Positions 18,594 through 27,317 of a DNA stretch of 64,000 nucleotides are shown in pieces. The notes beneath the pieces were generated by a model. It made no database searches. It was not told the origin of the DNA and saw only the letters and a list, made by a program, of their open reading frames with translations. The position numbers and the translations under genes were made by a program. Position 1 is the stretch's first letter; each line of letters starts with the position of its first letter. The DNA lies in NCBI RefSeq assembly GCF_029360805.1, contig NZ_JARKNC010000010.1:62001-126000 (forward strand), written 5' to 3'. Origin of the DNA: Daejeonella sp. JGW-45. Lineage in GTDB: Bacteria > Bacteroidota > Bacteroidia > Sphingobacteriales > Sphingobacteriaceae.

Positions 18594-18678
18594 GGACTTA
18601 TCCAGATTGTGATTAAACCGGACATCCTTATTTACGGTAATGCGTCCTTATTCTTTGCTCCTTGTTCCTTACTCTAAA
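18567..18678. repeat. Opposed 7-bp repeat tracts between convergent genes
   Basis: Plus-strand heptamers gatcaag, gagcaca, gatcaag, gaataag and gacttat (18567-18601) begin inside the WYL gene and contain its stop. About 20 bases later, heptamers of mainly the opposite sense (gtcctta, ttctttg, ctccttg, ttcctta, ctctaaa at 18644-18678) lead into the stop of the convergent lipoprotein gene. The two halves are partly complementary (AAGGAxxA against TCCTT) and can pair, so the element may end transcription from both sides. Confidence 0.8.
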
Positions 18679-19276
18679 ACAGGATCTTACTGCTAACTTC
18701 CTTATCAATTGTAATATAGCCGGGGTACTTAACCAGTTTGCCGCCTACATCAATCGTTGGTTTAATTTTGATTGTTACAACACCCTTACGTTCTGCTGCG
18801 CCGCTTTCACCTCCGCGGACAAAGTCCAGTATCTCTTCCATGGTCTTTCCGTTTGACAGGAAAGAATAAATATTAGAGTTTACCCTTACCGGGACTTCTG
18901 TGGTACCGCCCGCCGGTACGGTCACTCTCTGGTTCACAAAGCCGTTTGCAATTTCCTGGTTCTTGATCAATACGATGTAATCGAACTGATTAATCGCGGC
19001 TTCAGTACTCGTTGGGTTGCTGATTTTGAGATTTACACGTGCTTTCAACGGTATATTCTTTCTGAAGAGTGCAAGCGCAAGCTCTGGCATATTGCTGATC
19101 TCGAAGTTTCTGTTCTTTACCATTTGGCTTACATCCCTCCCGACAAGGTAAATGCTGTCTGCTGAACTTATCTCATAAGTGCATTTTTCAAGTGCTTCGA
19201 TCTGACGGGCTTGCTTATTTAAACCGCAGCCTGCAACAAATATCGCTGCAAGGCAAAAGATGATGATCCGTTTCAT
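18674..19276 (-). CDS. Lipoprotein with possible LEA-type-2 fold
   Basis: 200 residues with a lipoprotein signal (MKRIIIFCLAAIFVAGCGLN, Cys17). The mature part has alternating hydrophobic strands (ARVNLKISNPTSTEAAINQFDYIVLIKN, VTVPAGGTTEVPVRVNSN) resembling LEA14/WHy-type domains. In those, a strand of the type v-x-l-x-v-x-NPn is followed by a charged loop and an i-x-v-x-VPAG strand. That resemblance is from memory and moderate. Located in the periplasm or outer membrane; role unknown. It is transcribed alone from a -7 box at 19302-19309. Confidence 0.8.
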   Translation of the reverse strand: MKRIIIFCLAAIFVAGCGLNKQARQIEALEKCTYEISSADSIYLVGRDVSQMVKNRNFEISNMPELALALFRKNIPLKARVNLKISNPTSTEAAINQFDYIVLIKNQEIANGFVNQRVTVPAGGTTEVPVRVNSNIYSFLSNGKTMEEILDFVRGGESGAAERKGVVTIKIKPTIDVGGKLVKYPGYITIDKEVSSKILF

Positions 19277-19301
19277 AGGGGACTTAACGCTGAATTCGTG
19301 C

Positions 19302-19309
19302 CAAACTTA
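19302..19309 (-). promoter_or_regulatory. -7 promoter box for the lipoprotein gene
   Basis: On the minus strand TAAGTTTG (19309-19302) matches TAnnTTTG exactly, 25 bases before the ATG at 19276. Confidence 0.5.
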
Positions 19310-19445
19310 TTAAAACCCGGTTATATCTAAGGTATTTTATGCAAAACCACAAAATTTAAATCTCAGTGGAATGATTAACGTAAAATTCACAATAGGTAAG
19401 TAACTTTACTGTTTATCCAGAAAGCATTTTTACAATAAGCAACAT

Positions 19446-20477
19446 ATGAAATTATCGAAATCAATTTACCTGTTCATTGCCTTTATCATTATTTCAATCA
19501 CATCTTTCGCCCAGCAAAAAATGTCCATACTAATAAGCAATCATACCTTTTCTTCCGGCAAACCGGAAGTAGGGACTTTGCATATAGTATCAACAGGAAA
19601 TGCAGCATTTAAACTTAAGGGGAAAGACGCGAAAAAATTCATCCTGGCCGGCAACAAACTATCTGTAAAAAAAGAATATATTAAACCGGATGTAAAATGG
19701 TACGACGTTACTGTTGAAGCCAAAACCGGGTCTTCAAAAGCAAAGGAAAGCTTCAGGATTGTCCATGATCAATTCATAACAAACAAGGTGATCGCTCACC
19801 GTGGGGCATGGAAAAATACCGGTGCTGCCGAAAATTCGATCGCAGCCCTGCAACATGCTATCAGGCTGGGCTGCCAGGGAAGTGAGTTTGATGTTCACAT
19901 GACCGCGGATTCTGTCCCCGTAATAAACCATGACCCGACTATTCAGGGGCTCACCATTGCCTCGTCCTCATCAGATCAACTGGGAAAATTGAAGCTATCC
20001 AGCGGTGAGAACATGCCAACTCTTGAAGCATATATTAAAGCGGGCCTGGGGCAGAATAATACGAAGCTGGTACTCGAGATAAAGCCTACAACAAGCAAGG
20101 AACGAGCTTTGCAACTTACCCGGAAAGTAGTGCAGACGGTTAAGGAGCTGAAAGCACAAGCGTGGATAGACTATATCAGTTTCGATTATAATATTTGCCT
20201 GGAACTTAACAGGCTTGATCCTTATGCCCGTGTGGCATATTTGAATGGGGATAAGTCGCCGGCCGCCCTGGCGGCAGATAAACTTTGGGGCTTTGATTAT
20301 CATTTTAATGTGTTTAAGAAAAATGAACACTGGATCGATGAAGCGAAGCAAAAAGGCCTGACGATAAATGCATGGACTGTAAATGATGAAGCAATGCTCA
20401 AATGGTTCCTGAGTAAAGACATCGATTTCATCACTACGAACGAACCGGAGCTTCTGCTGAAGCTGGTTAAAGATTGA
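19446..20477 (+). CDS. Secreted glycerophosphodiester phosphodiesterase with extra N-terminal domain
   Basis: 343 residues with a signal peptide (about 1-22, ends SFAQ). Residues 25-110 form an extra all-beta domain (HTFSSGKPEVGTLHIVSTGNAAFKLKGKDAKKF, then SVKKEYIKPDVKWYDVTVEA) resembling cadherin-like folds with the pattern F-x-L-x-g-x-D-x2-x-F. The GDPD TIM barrel (about 117-340) has catalytic HRG (AHRGAWKNT), Glu and Asp in GSEFDVHMTADSVPVINHDPTI and a C-terminal INAWTVND. It should hydrolyse glycerophosphodiesters to glycerol-3-phosphate and an alcohol in the periplasm. It stands alone. Confidence 0.92.
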   Translation: MKLSKSIYLFIAFIIISITSFAQQKMSILISNHTFSSGKPEVGTLHIVSTGNAAFKLKGKDAKKFILAGNKLSVKKEYIKPDVKWYDVTVEAKTGSSKAKESFRIVHDQFITNKVIAHRGAWKNTGAAENSIAALQHAIRLGCQGSEFDVHMTADSVPVINHDPTIQGLTIASSSSDQLGKLKLSSGENMPTLEAYIKAGLGQNNTKLVLEIKPTTSKERALQLTRKVVQTVKELKAQAWIDYISFDYNICLELNRLDPYARVAYLNGDKSPAALAADKLWGFDYHFNVFKKNEHWIDEAKQKGLTINAWTVNDEAMLKWFLSKDIDFITTNEPELLLKLVKD

Positions 20478-20679
20478 TCGACTATTCAATTATTAACTCC
20501 GCGTCTTCATAGCCCATTGAAATAATTTTGCATTCGCCCATGACCTTTATATCTTAATCTCGTATATTAAAGGATGGCGGGCATTGATTGGTTATCCTGA
20601 ACTGCTTGTGTCGAATTGAATAATCTGATTTACTGATTGATTGCCTTTTTGAGGCGAACTTTCTTTATTTTTACTTACA

Positions 20680-21009
20680 ATGAAATTTTTAAATGGTTAT
20701 CGCATTGCATTGATTACAATCCTGGCTGCAATTTCGCCTTTTTTTTCGAACGCATCGGACGGGAGCATCGACAAGCCATTAAGACGTAATATCGCACATT
20801 CAGTCCTTACCTTGTTCCAGGACTCAGTTCCGGCAAGGAAAAAGCCACAGCCTAAACCTCAGGATACACGGCAGAAGCCGGCCCAGGATGTCAGGGATGG
20901 AAGAATTAAGGAAACTGACAGGCGTGCAATTAAGCAGGTTCCAAGGTCACTGCCAAAGCTGAAACCTCAGCCGGTTAGCGATAATGTAAAGATCAGAGGC
21001 CGCCAGTAA
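20680..21009 (+). CDS. Small exported basic Pro/Lys-rich protein
   Basis: 109 residues. A signal peptide (about 1-25, LITILAAISPFFSNA) is followed by a highly charged, Pro/Lys/Arg/Gln-rich region (PARKKPQPKPQDTRQKPAQDV, RDGRIKE, LPKLKPQPV). There is no recognisable domain and it is probably disordered. It ends 45 bp before a two-component operon on the same strand and could belong to it. The function is unknown. Its signal peptide and in-frame composition support a real gene. Confidence 0.6.
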   Translation: MKFLNGYRIALITILAAISPFFSNASDGSIDKPLRRNIAHSVLTLFQDSVPARKKPQPKPQDTRQKPAQDVRDGRIKETDRRAIKQVPRSLPKLKPQPVSDNVKIRGRQ

Positions 21010-21054
21010 GGGCTGCGGAACGTCTTTTTTTTTTAAACTAACATCGGTTCTAAT

Positions 21055-21732
21055 TTGAAAGTTCTCCTGATAGAAGATGAAAAGACGCTTGCTTACGAGA
21101 TCGAAGCATTCCTGAAGAAAGCCTTTTACATCTGTGATATGGCTCACAATGCACAGAAAGGTCTTGAAATGCTGGGTATGAATCCTTACGACTTTATTCT
21201 GCTGGATCTGGGCCTACCAGATCTCGATGGGCTGAAAGTGCTTCAGGAGGCTAAGAAACTAAATCCGGATGCAGCTTATATTATTCTTACAGCACGCGGA
21301 AATATTGAAGATCGCATACTTGGATTGGATTTAGGTGCTGATGACTACCTTCCGAAGCCTTTCTCTTTGCTTGAGCTTCAATCAAGGATGCAGGCTATAT
21401 CGCGGCGAAAGTTTAATCTCAATACACAGGAAATAAACCTGGGCGAATTTGTTCTGGACCTTCAGAAACGAGTAGTGAGCCACAATCAGAATGAAGTGGA
21501 GCTTACCCGCAAAGAGTTTGACCTTCTAAGCTATCTTCTTTTGCACAAGAATCGTGTGTTGACCCGGATGCAGCTAAGCGAACATATCTGGGGATCATTT
21601 GCGGATGATGATTACGATTCTAATTATATTGATGTACATATAAAAAATATCCGTAAGAAGTTGAGTGCATTCGGGCCCGTTGAGTGGCTTGAAACAGTTA
21701 GAGGAGTGGGATATAAAATAAGGAAGCACTAG
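21055..21732 (+). CDS. OmpR-family response regulator
   Basis: 225 residues from a TTG start (21055), which puts the receiver at its normal beginning (KVLLIEDEKTLAYEI). The receiver domain (1-120) has acidic residues ED near 7-8, phospho-acceptor Asp in DFILLDLGLPDLDGL (about 51) and conserved Lys in DDYLPKPFSLLEL. The C-terminal winged helix (130-225) has LTRKEFDLLSYLLLHKNRVLTR and the VRGVGYKI end. It is followed by a histidine kinase gene overlapping by 1 base and then by an outer-membrane receptor gene that is a plausible target. Confidence 0.95.
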   Translation: MKVLLIEDEKTLAYEIEAFLKKAFYICDMAHNAQKGLEMLGMNPYDFILLDLGLPDLDGLKVLQEAKKLNPDAAYIILTARGNIEDRILGLDLGADDYLPKPFSLLELQSRMQAISRRKFNLNTQEINLGEFVLDLQKRVVSHNQNEVELTRKEFDLLSYLLLHKNRVLTRMQLSEHIWGSFADDDYDSNYIDVHIKNIRKKLSAFGPVEWLETVRGVGYKIRKH

Positions 21733-23060
21733 TGAAACTTATCAGCAAGCTCACATTATTTGTTACTCTGTCAAAGCTTGCTGTCGTATTGCTTTTCGTC
21801 TTCACGCTGCCTTACCTGATCGGCGGCATTGCCCGTGACTATACCGACTCCTATTTGCGCCAGCAAAAGGAGAAAGTCCTCGATATAATAGCCCAAAATG
21901 GTGTAGACACTTATTTACAGGGAGACCAGAGTTATGGTAGTTATACCATGCTTAAGGAAGAATATATTTCCCTTGAACCGGTCGAAAATAACTTTAACGT
22001 TGACACTATTTATACTGACGAACGTATAATAGAGAATGATACTTTAAATTACAGGGTTCTGACCCATGCTTTTTTAGCCGGTGACAAAAAGTACCTGATG
22101 GAGGTCGGCAAAACTACGGCGACCATCGATCAATACAACCGCCCCCTGCAGAAGATAGCAACCTATGTGCTTCTCGGACTGATCTTGTTTACATTGATCA
22201 TCGATCTTTTTTATACACGATTCCTTCTTCGCCCCCTCGGAAAGATAATCCGGACAAAGATCAGCAACAGAAAATTTCCCTTTAATGAAAACTCCAGGCC
22301 GATAAAAACCACGACCACCGATTTCAGGTATCTTGATATGTCTCTTATAAACCTTATGGAACAGATCCATGAGGCATTTGAAAAGGAACGGGAGTTCACA
22401 GCAAATGCATCCCATGAACTCATGACGCCAATAGGAATCCTGCAGAACAAGATCGAGAATCTTATGGGAGAACCTGAATTAGATCAGATGGTGCAGGAAC
22501 GTTTGATTGGCATGCAGAGAACGCTGAACCGATTGAAGCGGATTGTCCATTCCCTGCTTCTCATTTCAAGAATCGACAACGACCAGTTCAGTAAAAATGA
22601 ATCAGTTGGTCTGTACGAGATTTTCCTGGACATCGAAGAAGAGATCAGCCACAGGCTGATCGAGAAAGAAATAACATTAAGTATCGATATTTCGAAAAGC
22701 GTGACTCTCTCAGGAGTAAACAGAGACCTGATATTCCAGCTGATGTACAATCTCGTCAATAACGCCATAAGGTATAATAAGCAACAGGGATCGATCAGGA
22801 TTGCGGATAAAATGATGGATGGCGGCTCCTGCATTATTACTATCACCGACTCAGGGATAGGTATTCCTGAGGAGGATATCAGCACGATATTTAACAGGTT
22901 TAAGAAAGCCAATAAATCGGAAGAAGCCGGAGGCTATGGCCTGGGCCTTTCTATCGTCAAAAGTATTGCCGACTATCACGGGATAAGCATAGAACTCAGG
23001 TCGGAGGTTGGTAAGGGAACTGAATTCCTGATTAGTTTTCCCTCCAAACTTATAGAATAG
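21732..23060 (+). CDS. Sensor histidine kinase
   Basis: 442 residues from a GTG that shares its first base with the stop of the response regulator gene (TAGTG). TM1 about 8-30, a periplasmic sensor of about 105 residues, TM2 about 140-162. HisKA has HELMTPIGILQNKIENL (phospho-His about 228) and HATPase_c has the N box NLVNNAIRYN, DSGIGIPEEDI and GGYGLGLSIVKSI. It should phosphorylate the adjacent response regulator. The stimulus is unknown; the sensor region has no recognisable domain. The HAMP is absent or degenerate. Confidence 0.94.
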   Translation: MKLISKLTLFVTLSKLAVVLLFVFTLPYLIGGIARDYTDSYLRQQKEKVLDIIAQNGVDTYLQGDQSYGSYTMLKEEYISLEPVENNFNVDTIYTDERIIENDTLNYRVLTHAFLAGDKKYLMEVGKTTATIDQYNRPLQKIATYVLLGLILFTLIIDLFYTRFLLRPLGKIIRTKISNRKFPFNENSRPIKTTTTDFRYLDMSLINLMEQIHEAFEKEREFTANASHELMTPIGILQNKIENLMGEPELDQMVQERLIGMQRTLNRLKRIVHSLLLISRIDNDQFSKNESVGLYEIFLDIEEEISHRLIEKEITLSIDISKSVTLSGVNRDLIFQLMYNLVNNAIRYNKQQGSIRIADKMMDGGSCIITITDSGIGIPEEDISTIFNRFKKANKSEEAGGYGLGLSIVKSIADYHGISIELRSEVGKGTEFLISFPSKLIE

Positions 23061-23064
23061 GTCT

Positions 23065-23099
23065 GCTCGCGCGAGCGGTTCGTCGGCCATTACAGGCCG
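23065..23099. terminator. Two successive hairpins after the histidine kinase gene
   Basis: GCTCGCGCGAGC (23065-23076) is a perfect 12-bp palindrome. CGGCC-ATTACA-GGCCG (23084-23099) is a 5-bp stem followed by TTTG. They lie just after the kinase stop and may weakly separate it from the receptor gene. Confidence 0.4.
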
Positions 23100-23232
23100 T
23101 TTGTCTGAAATTCTGTTTTCGCTGTAACCAATATAAATATCCATCGTCTTATTTCCAGATATAAGGCCAGATTCAGAGGTGCCTTTAATCTAAATGAGGG
23201 TTTACTCCCTTAAAGACCAGTTAAATAATTCG

Positions 23233-25686
23233 ATGATGAAACCTAAATACCTAAGCATACTGTTTATTTTCTCAGGCCTGATTTGTGTGTCAGCCAACTT
23301 GAAAGGGCAGAGTAAACTCCTTGGATCGAAAGTCAGCGGGACAGTTTTGGACGAGGAAAAAAAGCCGCTTGATTTTGCGACAATAAGCCTTATAAAGACG
23401 CCGGATTCTCTTTTACTAAGAACGGCGGTGAGCGGTCTTGACGGAAAATATTCTTTTGAAAGTCTGCCTGTGGGTACATACCGCGTGAATATAAGCATGG
23501 TAGGATTTACTAGAGTGCGTTCGAAGGAGTTTACTATTGACGAAGGCAGCAAGGTTGTAGACCTCGGTGAAATTGTAGTACCTAAGGATAGTAAGATGCT
23601 GGGTGAAATCAGGGTCCTTGCCGTTAAGCCATTTATTGAGCGTAAGATAGACAGGCTTGTTGTTAATGTGGAAAGCAGCAGCGTTTCAGCTGGATCGACT
23701 GCGCTGGAGGTGCTGCAAAAAGCACCTGGTGTTACCCTTGATCAGAATGACAACATAGCTATGCAGGGCAAGCAGGGTGTTCTCGTAATGCTTGACGGGA
23801 AGCAAACGTATATGAGTAATGCCGATGTAGCTAATATGCTTCGTAATATGCCCAGCACGCAGATCGAAACTATCGAGTTGATCACCAATCCATCCGCTAA
23901 ATATGATGCCGCCGGCAACTCGGGGATCATCAATATTAAAACTAAAAAGAGCAACAGTGTGGGCACTAATGGTACGGTTACCGCCGGTGCGGGGATGGGC
24001 GATCACTACCGTGCAAATGGCGGCCTGTCTATCAACCACCGCAATAAAGACATAAACCTGTTTGGTAATTATAACTATTCAACGCGCGAACAGGGCCAGA
24101 ATATGATCATTGACAGGATTGTTGCCAGCCAACCCGCAACAACATACTTCGGACAAACGGGGAGCTTCGTTCGTGATAATGATAATAACAACTTCAAAGC
24201 CGGTCTGGATATCTTCCTTAATAAAAAGAATACACTTGGTTTTCTTGTAAACGGGTACCTGAACTCAGGGTCTGAGATTTATAATAACACTACGCTTATC
24301 GGCCGTTCGTTCAGTCAGACTGACTCATCCGTTATAGCAGTAAATAATGCAAACAGCAGATACAGAAACATGGCTTATAATGCAAATTATAAAGCTACGC
24401 TTGATACAAGTGGCAAGGAGCTTTCTGTCGATCTTGATTATTCCCGGTATAACGGCAATGAGAAAACGCTCTATGACAACCGTTTTCATAACGCAAACGG
24501 TACTATAAAAGCACCGTCGTTCATACAGAACCGTACACCCTCGATCATAAATATAAAAGCGGTGAAAGCTGATTATTCCATGCCGTTTAGTAAAACAGTC
24601 AAGATGGAAGCCGGTATAAAAAGCAGCTGGGTTAAGACCGATAACGATTTCCAATTTGAAAGGCTTGTAAGTGATTCATGGCAGAATGATCCTGGAAGAA
24701 GCAACCAGTTTATCTATGACGAGAATGTTAACGCTGCGTATGTAAACATTAACAAGCAATATAAATCTACAAGTGTCCAGTTAGGGCTGAGAGCCGAACA
24801 AACTAATTCCAATGGCAACTCCATTACTACGGCTAAGGAAGTAAACCGCAGTTATATTGATGTTTTTCCGAGTGTATTTATAAATCAAACACTTTCAAAG
24901 GATCATGGCCTCGGGATTTCTTACAGCCGCAGGATAGATCGTCCGAGCTATGATGCGCTTAATCCATTCATGTTTTTCCTTGACCAGTATACTTATAATC
25001 AGGGTAACCCATTCCTGAACCCTCAATACACGAACAATTTTGAATTAAGCTACAATTACAAGAAGACTTACAGCCTGACTTTCAATTATAGCCTTACACG
25101 CGATGTGATCACAGAGGTGCTGCTTCCTGATACAGCAAAAAAGGCATTGTTTCAAACCAATGAGAATTTGGACAAACAGATCAATTACAGTGTAAACCTG
25201 AATGCTCCTGTTTCCTTGAGTAAATGGTGGAGTACAAGCAATAACGCTTCAGTTTTTTACCTGGGATTCCGGTCGCCCGATCTCCGGGGCCAGGACTTAA
25301 GTTCAGGCCGGGTTGCCCTGCAGTTTAACTCACAGCATAAGTTCGTAATCAGCCCGAGTCTTACGGGTGAGCTCAGCGGGGATTATACCTCGCCGATAGA
25401 ATACGGTACACTTAAGATCAGCTCTCAGTATGCAGTAGACCTTGGATTAAGCAAATCTTTCATGAAGAAAAAGGCAAATGTGAAGCTTGCTTTAAGTGAT
25501 GTGTTCAATACAAGGAAGCAAACGATCTCCAGTGCTTACGAAGGTCTTGACTACAATCTTGTGCAAAAGAACGAAACGCGTATCGGCAGACTGACCTTTA
25601 CCTACCGCTTTGGAAGGAGCGAGATAAAGCCTGAGCGCCGACGCGCCACTGGTCTTGAGGACGAACAGAGACGCATTAAAAATTAA
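23233..25686 (+). CDS. Outer-membrane beta-barrel receptor, TonB-dependent-like
   Basis: 817 residues from the double ATG at 23233. The signal peptide ends at NLKGQS. A carboxypeptidase-regulatory-like domain (about 33-115: VSGTVLDEEKKPLDFATISL...VGTYRVNISMVGF) is followed by a plug (about 125-240: LEVLQKAPGVTLDQNDNIAMQ, IETIELITNPSAKYDAAGNSGIINIKT). An OMP_b-brl_3 type barrel (about 260-817) has RIDRPSYDALNPFMFF and QGNPFLNPQYTNNFELSY. This subfamily is common in Bacteroidota and has no assigned substrates. The two-component genes directly upstream suggest that they regulate it. The last residues after FTYRFG are Arg/Glu-rich. The upstream ATG at 23194 would precede the signal peptide by 13 residues. 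Confidence 0.92.
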   Translation: MMKPKYLSILFIFSGLICVSANLKGQSKLLGSKVSGTVLDEEKKPLDFATISLIKTPDSLLLRTAVSGLDGKYSFESLPVGTYRVNISMVGFTRVRSKEFTIDEGSKVVDLGEIVVPKDSKMLGEIRVLAVKPFIERKIDRLVVNVESSSVSAGSTALEVLQKAPGVTLDQNDNIAMQGKQGVLVMLDGKQTYMSNADVANMLRNMPSTQIETIELITNPSAKYDAAGNSGIINIKTKKSNSVGTNGTVTAGAGMGDHYRANGGLSINHRNKDINLFGNYNYSTREQGQNMIIDRIVASQPATTYFGQTGSFVRDNDNNNFKAGLDIFLNKKNTLGFLVNGYLNSGSEIYNNTTLIGRSFSQTDSSVIAVNNANSRYRNMAYNANYKATLDTSGKELSVDLDYSRYNGNEKTLYDNRFHNANGTIKAPSFIQNRTPSIINIKAVKADYSMPFSKTVKMEAGIKSSWVKTDNDFQFERLVSDSWQNDPGRSNQFIYDENVNAAYVNINKQYKSTSVQLGLRAEQTNSNGNSITTAKEVNRSYIDVFPSVFINQTLSKDHGLGISYSRRIDRPSYDALNPFMFFLDQYTYNQGNPFLNPQYTNNFELSYNYKKTYSLTFNYSLTRDVITEVLLPDTAKKALFQTNENLDKQINYSVNLNAPVSLSKWWSTSNNASVFYLGFRSPDLRGQDLSSGRVALQFNSQHKFVISPSLTGELSGDYTSPIEYGTLKISSQYAVDLGLSKSFMKKKANVKLALSDVFNTRKQTISSAYEGLDYNLVQKNETRIGRLTFTYRFGRSEIKPERRRATGLEDEQRRIKN

Positions 25687-25710
25687 TTTTAGTTTAGTTG
25701 ATTGATTGGA

Positions 25711-25740
25711 AGGCGCCGGTTAGAAACCGGGCCTTTTTTA
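25711..25740 (+). terminator. Intrinsic terminator after the receptor gene
   Basis: GGCGCCGGTT (25712-25721), AGA and AACCGGGCC (25725-25733) pair with one bulged G and are followed by T6. It lies between the convergent receptor and esterase genes. Confidence 0.75.
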
Positions 25741-26412
25741 TTAGAGCAAATCCTTCAGAACTACCCAGACATTTTCTGCAAGTATCTTATGTCCTGCCGG
25801 TGTCGGGTGAATTCCATCTGACTGGTTCATTTCTGCTATACCACCCACTTTATCAAGCAGAAAGGGTACCAACGCCATGTTGTTTTTGTCGGCAATGCGT
25901 TTAAAGATAACCTGAAACTCAGAAGTATATTTGGAACCCATGTTGGGAGGTACCTGCATCCCGGTCATTACGAGCTTCACGTCCGGGTACTTTATTTTGA
26001 CCTGGTCCACGATACTCTGCAGGTTTTCTTCTGTTTCCGAAACAGGTATGCCTCTCAAGCCGTCGTTGGCTCCCAGTTCGAGCACAAAAACATCTACCTT
26101 TTGTTTAAGGATCCAGTTTATCCTGGCCTTACCGGCTGCGGTAGTTTCTCCGCTCAGGCCTGCATTAATTATTTTATAAGGAAGATTAAGGGAATCTATC
26201 TTGTCGCCTATAAGTGCGGGGAATGCCTCTTCGGGTTCAACACCAAGGCCCGCGGTTAAACTGTTTCCAAAGAACAGGATGGTTTTTTTTTGCGCGGTAT
26301 CTGATACTGCTACGCTGTCTTTTTTAGCGGTATTTTCCCCCTGGTTGTTGCCGGTTCCACACGAAGTGACGATAAATAGAGATACGGCAAGATATAAGAT
26401 GTTTTTAAGCAT
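25741..26412 (-). CDS. tesA: SGNH-family arylesterase/thioesterase (TesA-like)
   Basis: 223 residues with a lipoprotein signal (LAVSLFIVTSCGTGN, Cys18). The SGNH blocks are all visible: block I FFGNSLTAGLG (catalytic Ser), block II Gly in INAGLSGETTAAG, block III GANDGLRG (Asn) and block V DGIHPTPAGH (catalytic Asp and His). The family hydrolyses acyl-thioesters, lysophospholipids and aryl esters. It is divergent from an ABC ATPase/permease pair exactly as tesA is from ybbA-ybbP in E. coli, which supports the name. Unlike the periplasmic E. coli enzyme it is predicted to be lipidated. Confidence 0.9.
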   Translation of the reverse strand: MLKNILYLAVSLFIVTSCGTGNNQGENTAKKDSVAVSDTAQKKTILFFGNSLTAGLGVEPEEAFPALIGDKIDSLNLPYKIINAGLSGETTAAGKARINWILKQKVDVFVLELGANDGLRGIPVSETEENLQSIVDQVKIKYPDVKLVMTGMQVPPNMGSKYTSEFQVIFKRIADKNNMALVPFLLDKVGGIAEMNQSDGIHPTPAGHKILAENVWVVLKDLL

Positions 26413-26428
26413 AATTTTTCTTTGATCA

Positions 26429-26436
26429 CAAAATTA
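26429..26436 (-). promoter_or_regulatory. -7 promoter box for the tesA-like gene
   Basis: On the minus strand TAATTTTG (26436-26429) is a perfect TAnnTTTG match, 16 bases before the ATG at 26412. Confidence 0.5.
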
Positions 26437-26597
26437 CTGTTTCTGTGTGATACTCGCAGCTGATACATGATATGCATGTAACATCTGTTCTCAAACATCA
26501 TCAAACAGAGGGTAATTTTTACAATACGCACATACTCACTAGCTTCAAATTCATTATTTTGCGCGGAAGGGGTAGACGTTAAATTAAAACAAACGCT

Positions 26598-27317
26598 GTG
26601 GGCACAATCCTAAATATACAGAACCTTACAAAAACGTATCAAAGCGGTGGAAGCACGCTCACGGTGCTCGACAATATAAGTTTTGCTTTGGAAGCAGGTT
26701 CAACCATGTCGATCGTTGGGCCATCGGGAAGCGGTAAAACGACCCTTCTGGGTTTGTGTGCCGGTTTAGACCGGTCAAGCTCAGGGATGGTGGAGTTAAA
26801 CAACATCCGGCTGGACAACCTAACAGAAGATCAAAGGGCCCAGGTTAGAAATGAGCATGTCGGGTTTATTTTCCAAAACTTTCAATTGCTGCCCACACTG
26901 ACTGCTATAGAGAATGTAATGGTTCCGCTGGAGTTAAGAGGGGAAAGGAATATCCGTTCGCATGCTGCAGACCTTTTGGATAAGGTTGGCCTGGCCGACC
27001 GCGCGCATCACTACCCAAGTCAGCTCTCTGGCGGTGAGCAGCAGCGTGTATCTTTGGCGAGGGCTTTTTCGAATTCTCCTAAAATTCTTTTTGCAGATGA
27101 ACCCACCGGAAATCTGGATGCCGAAACGAGCGAGAAAGTAGTAAAGCTAATTTTTGACCTTAATAAAGAAGCCGGTACTACTTTGGTTCTGGTAACACAC
27201 GATCTCGAAATGGCGTCAAAAACCCAGCGGATCATTCGGATTAAAGGCGGCGCATTGATTTCCGATGAATTAACTTCCTCCGGAATGCTTGACAAGAAAA
27301 ATTATGCCGGAGGATAA
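26598..27317 (+). CDS. ybbA: ABC transporter ATP-binding protein (YbbA-like)
   Basis: 239 residues from a GTG at 26598. Walker A GPSGSGKTTLLGL (about 38-50), Q-loop FQNFQLLPTLT, signature LSGGEQQRVSLARA and Walker B ILFADEPTGNLD place it in the MacB/LolD group. No membrane segment. Its last 14 bases overlap the start of the next gene, a large permease, so the two are translated together. In E. coli YbbA-YbbP are encoded next to tesA and are of uncertain function; export of a lipid or lipoprotein is a guess. Confidence 0.93.
   Translation: MGTILNIQNLTKTYQSGGSTLTVLDNISFALEAGSTMSIVGPSGSGKTTLLGLCAGLDRSSSGMVELNNIRLDNLTEDQRAQVRNEHVGFIFQNFQLLPTLTAIENVMVPLELRGERNIRSHAADLLDKVGLADRAHHYPSQLSGGEQQRVSLARAFSNSPKILFADEPTGNLDAETSEKVVKLIFDLNKEAGTTLVLVTHDLEMASKTQRIIRIKGGALISDELTSSGMLDKKNYAGG

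Noticed and set aside
21732..25686. SusC/SusD polysaccharide-utilisation locus
   Set aside because: The receptor is of the OMP_b-brl_3 type and no SusD, glycoside hydrolase or hybrid two-component gene is adjacent.
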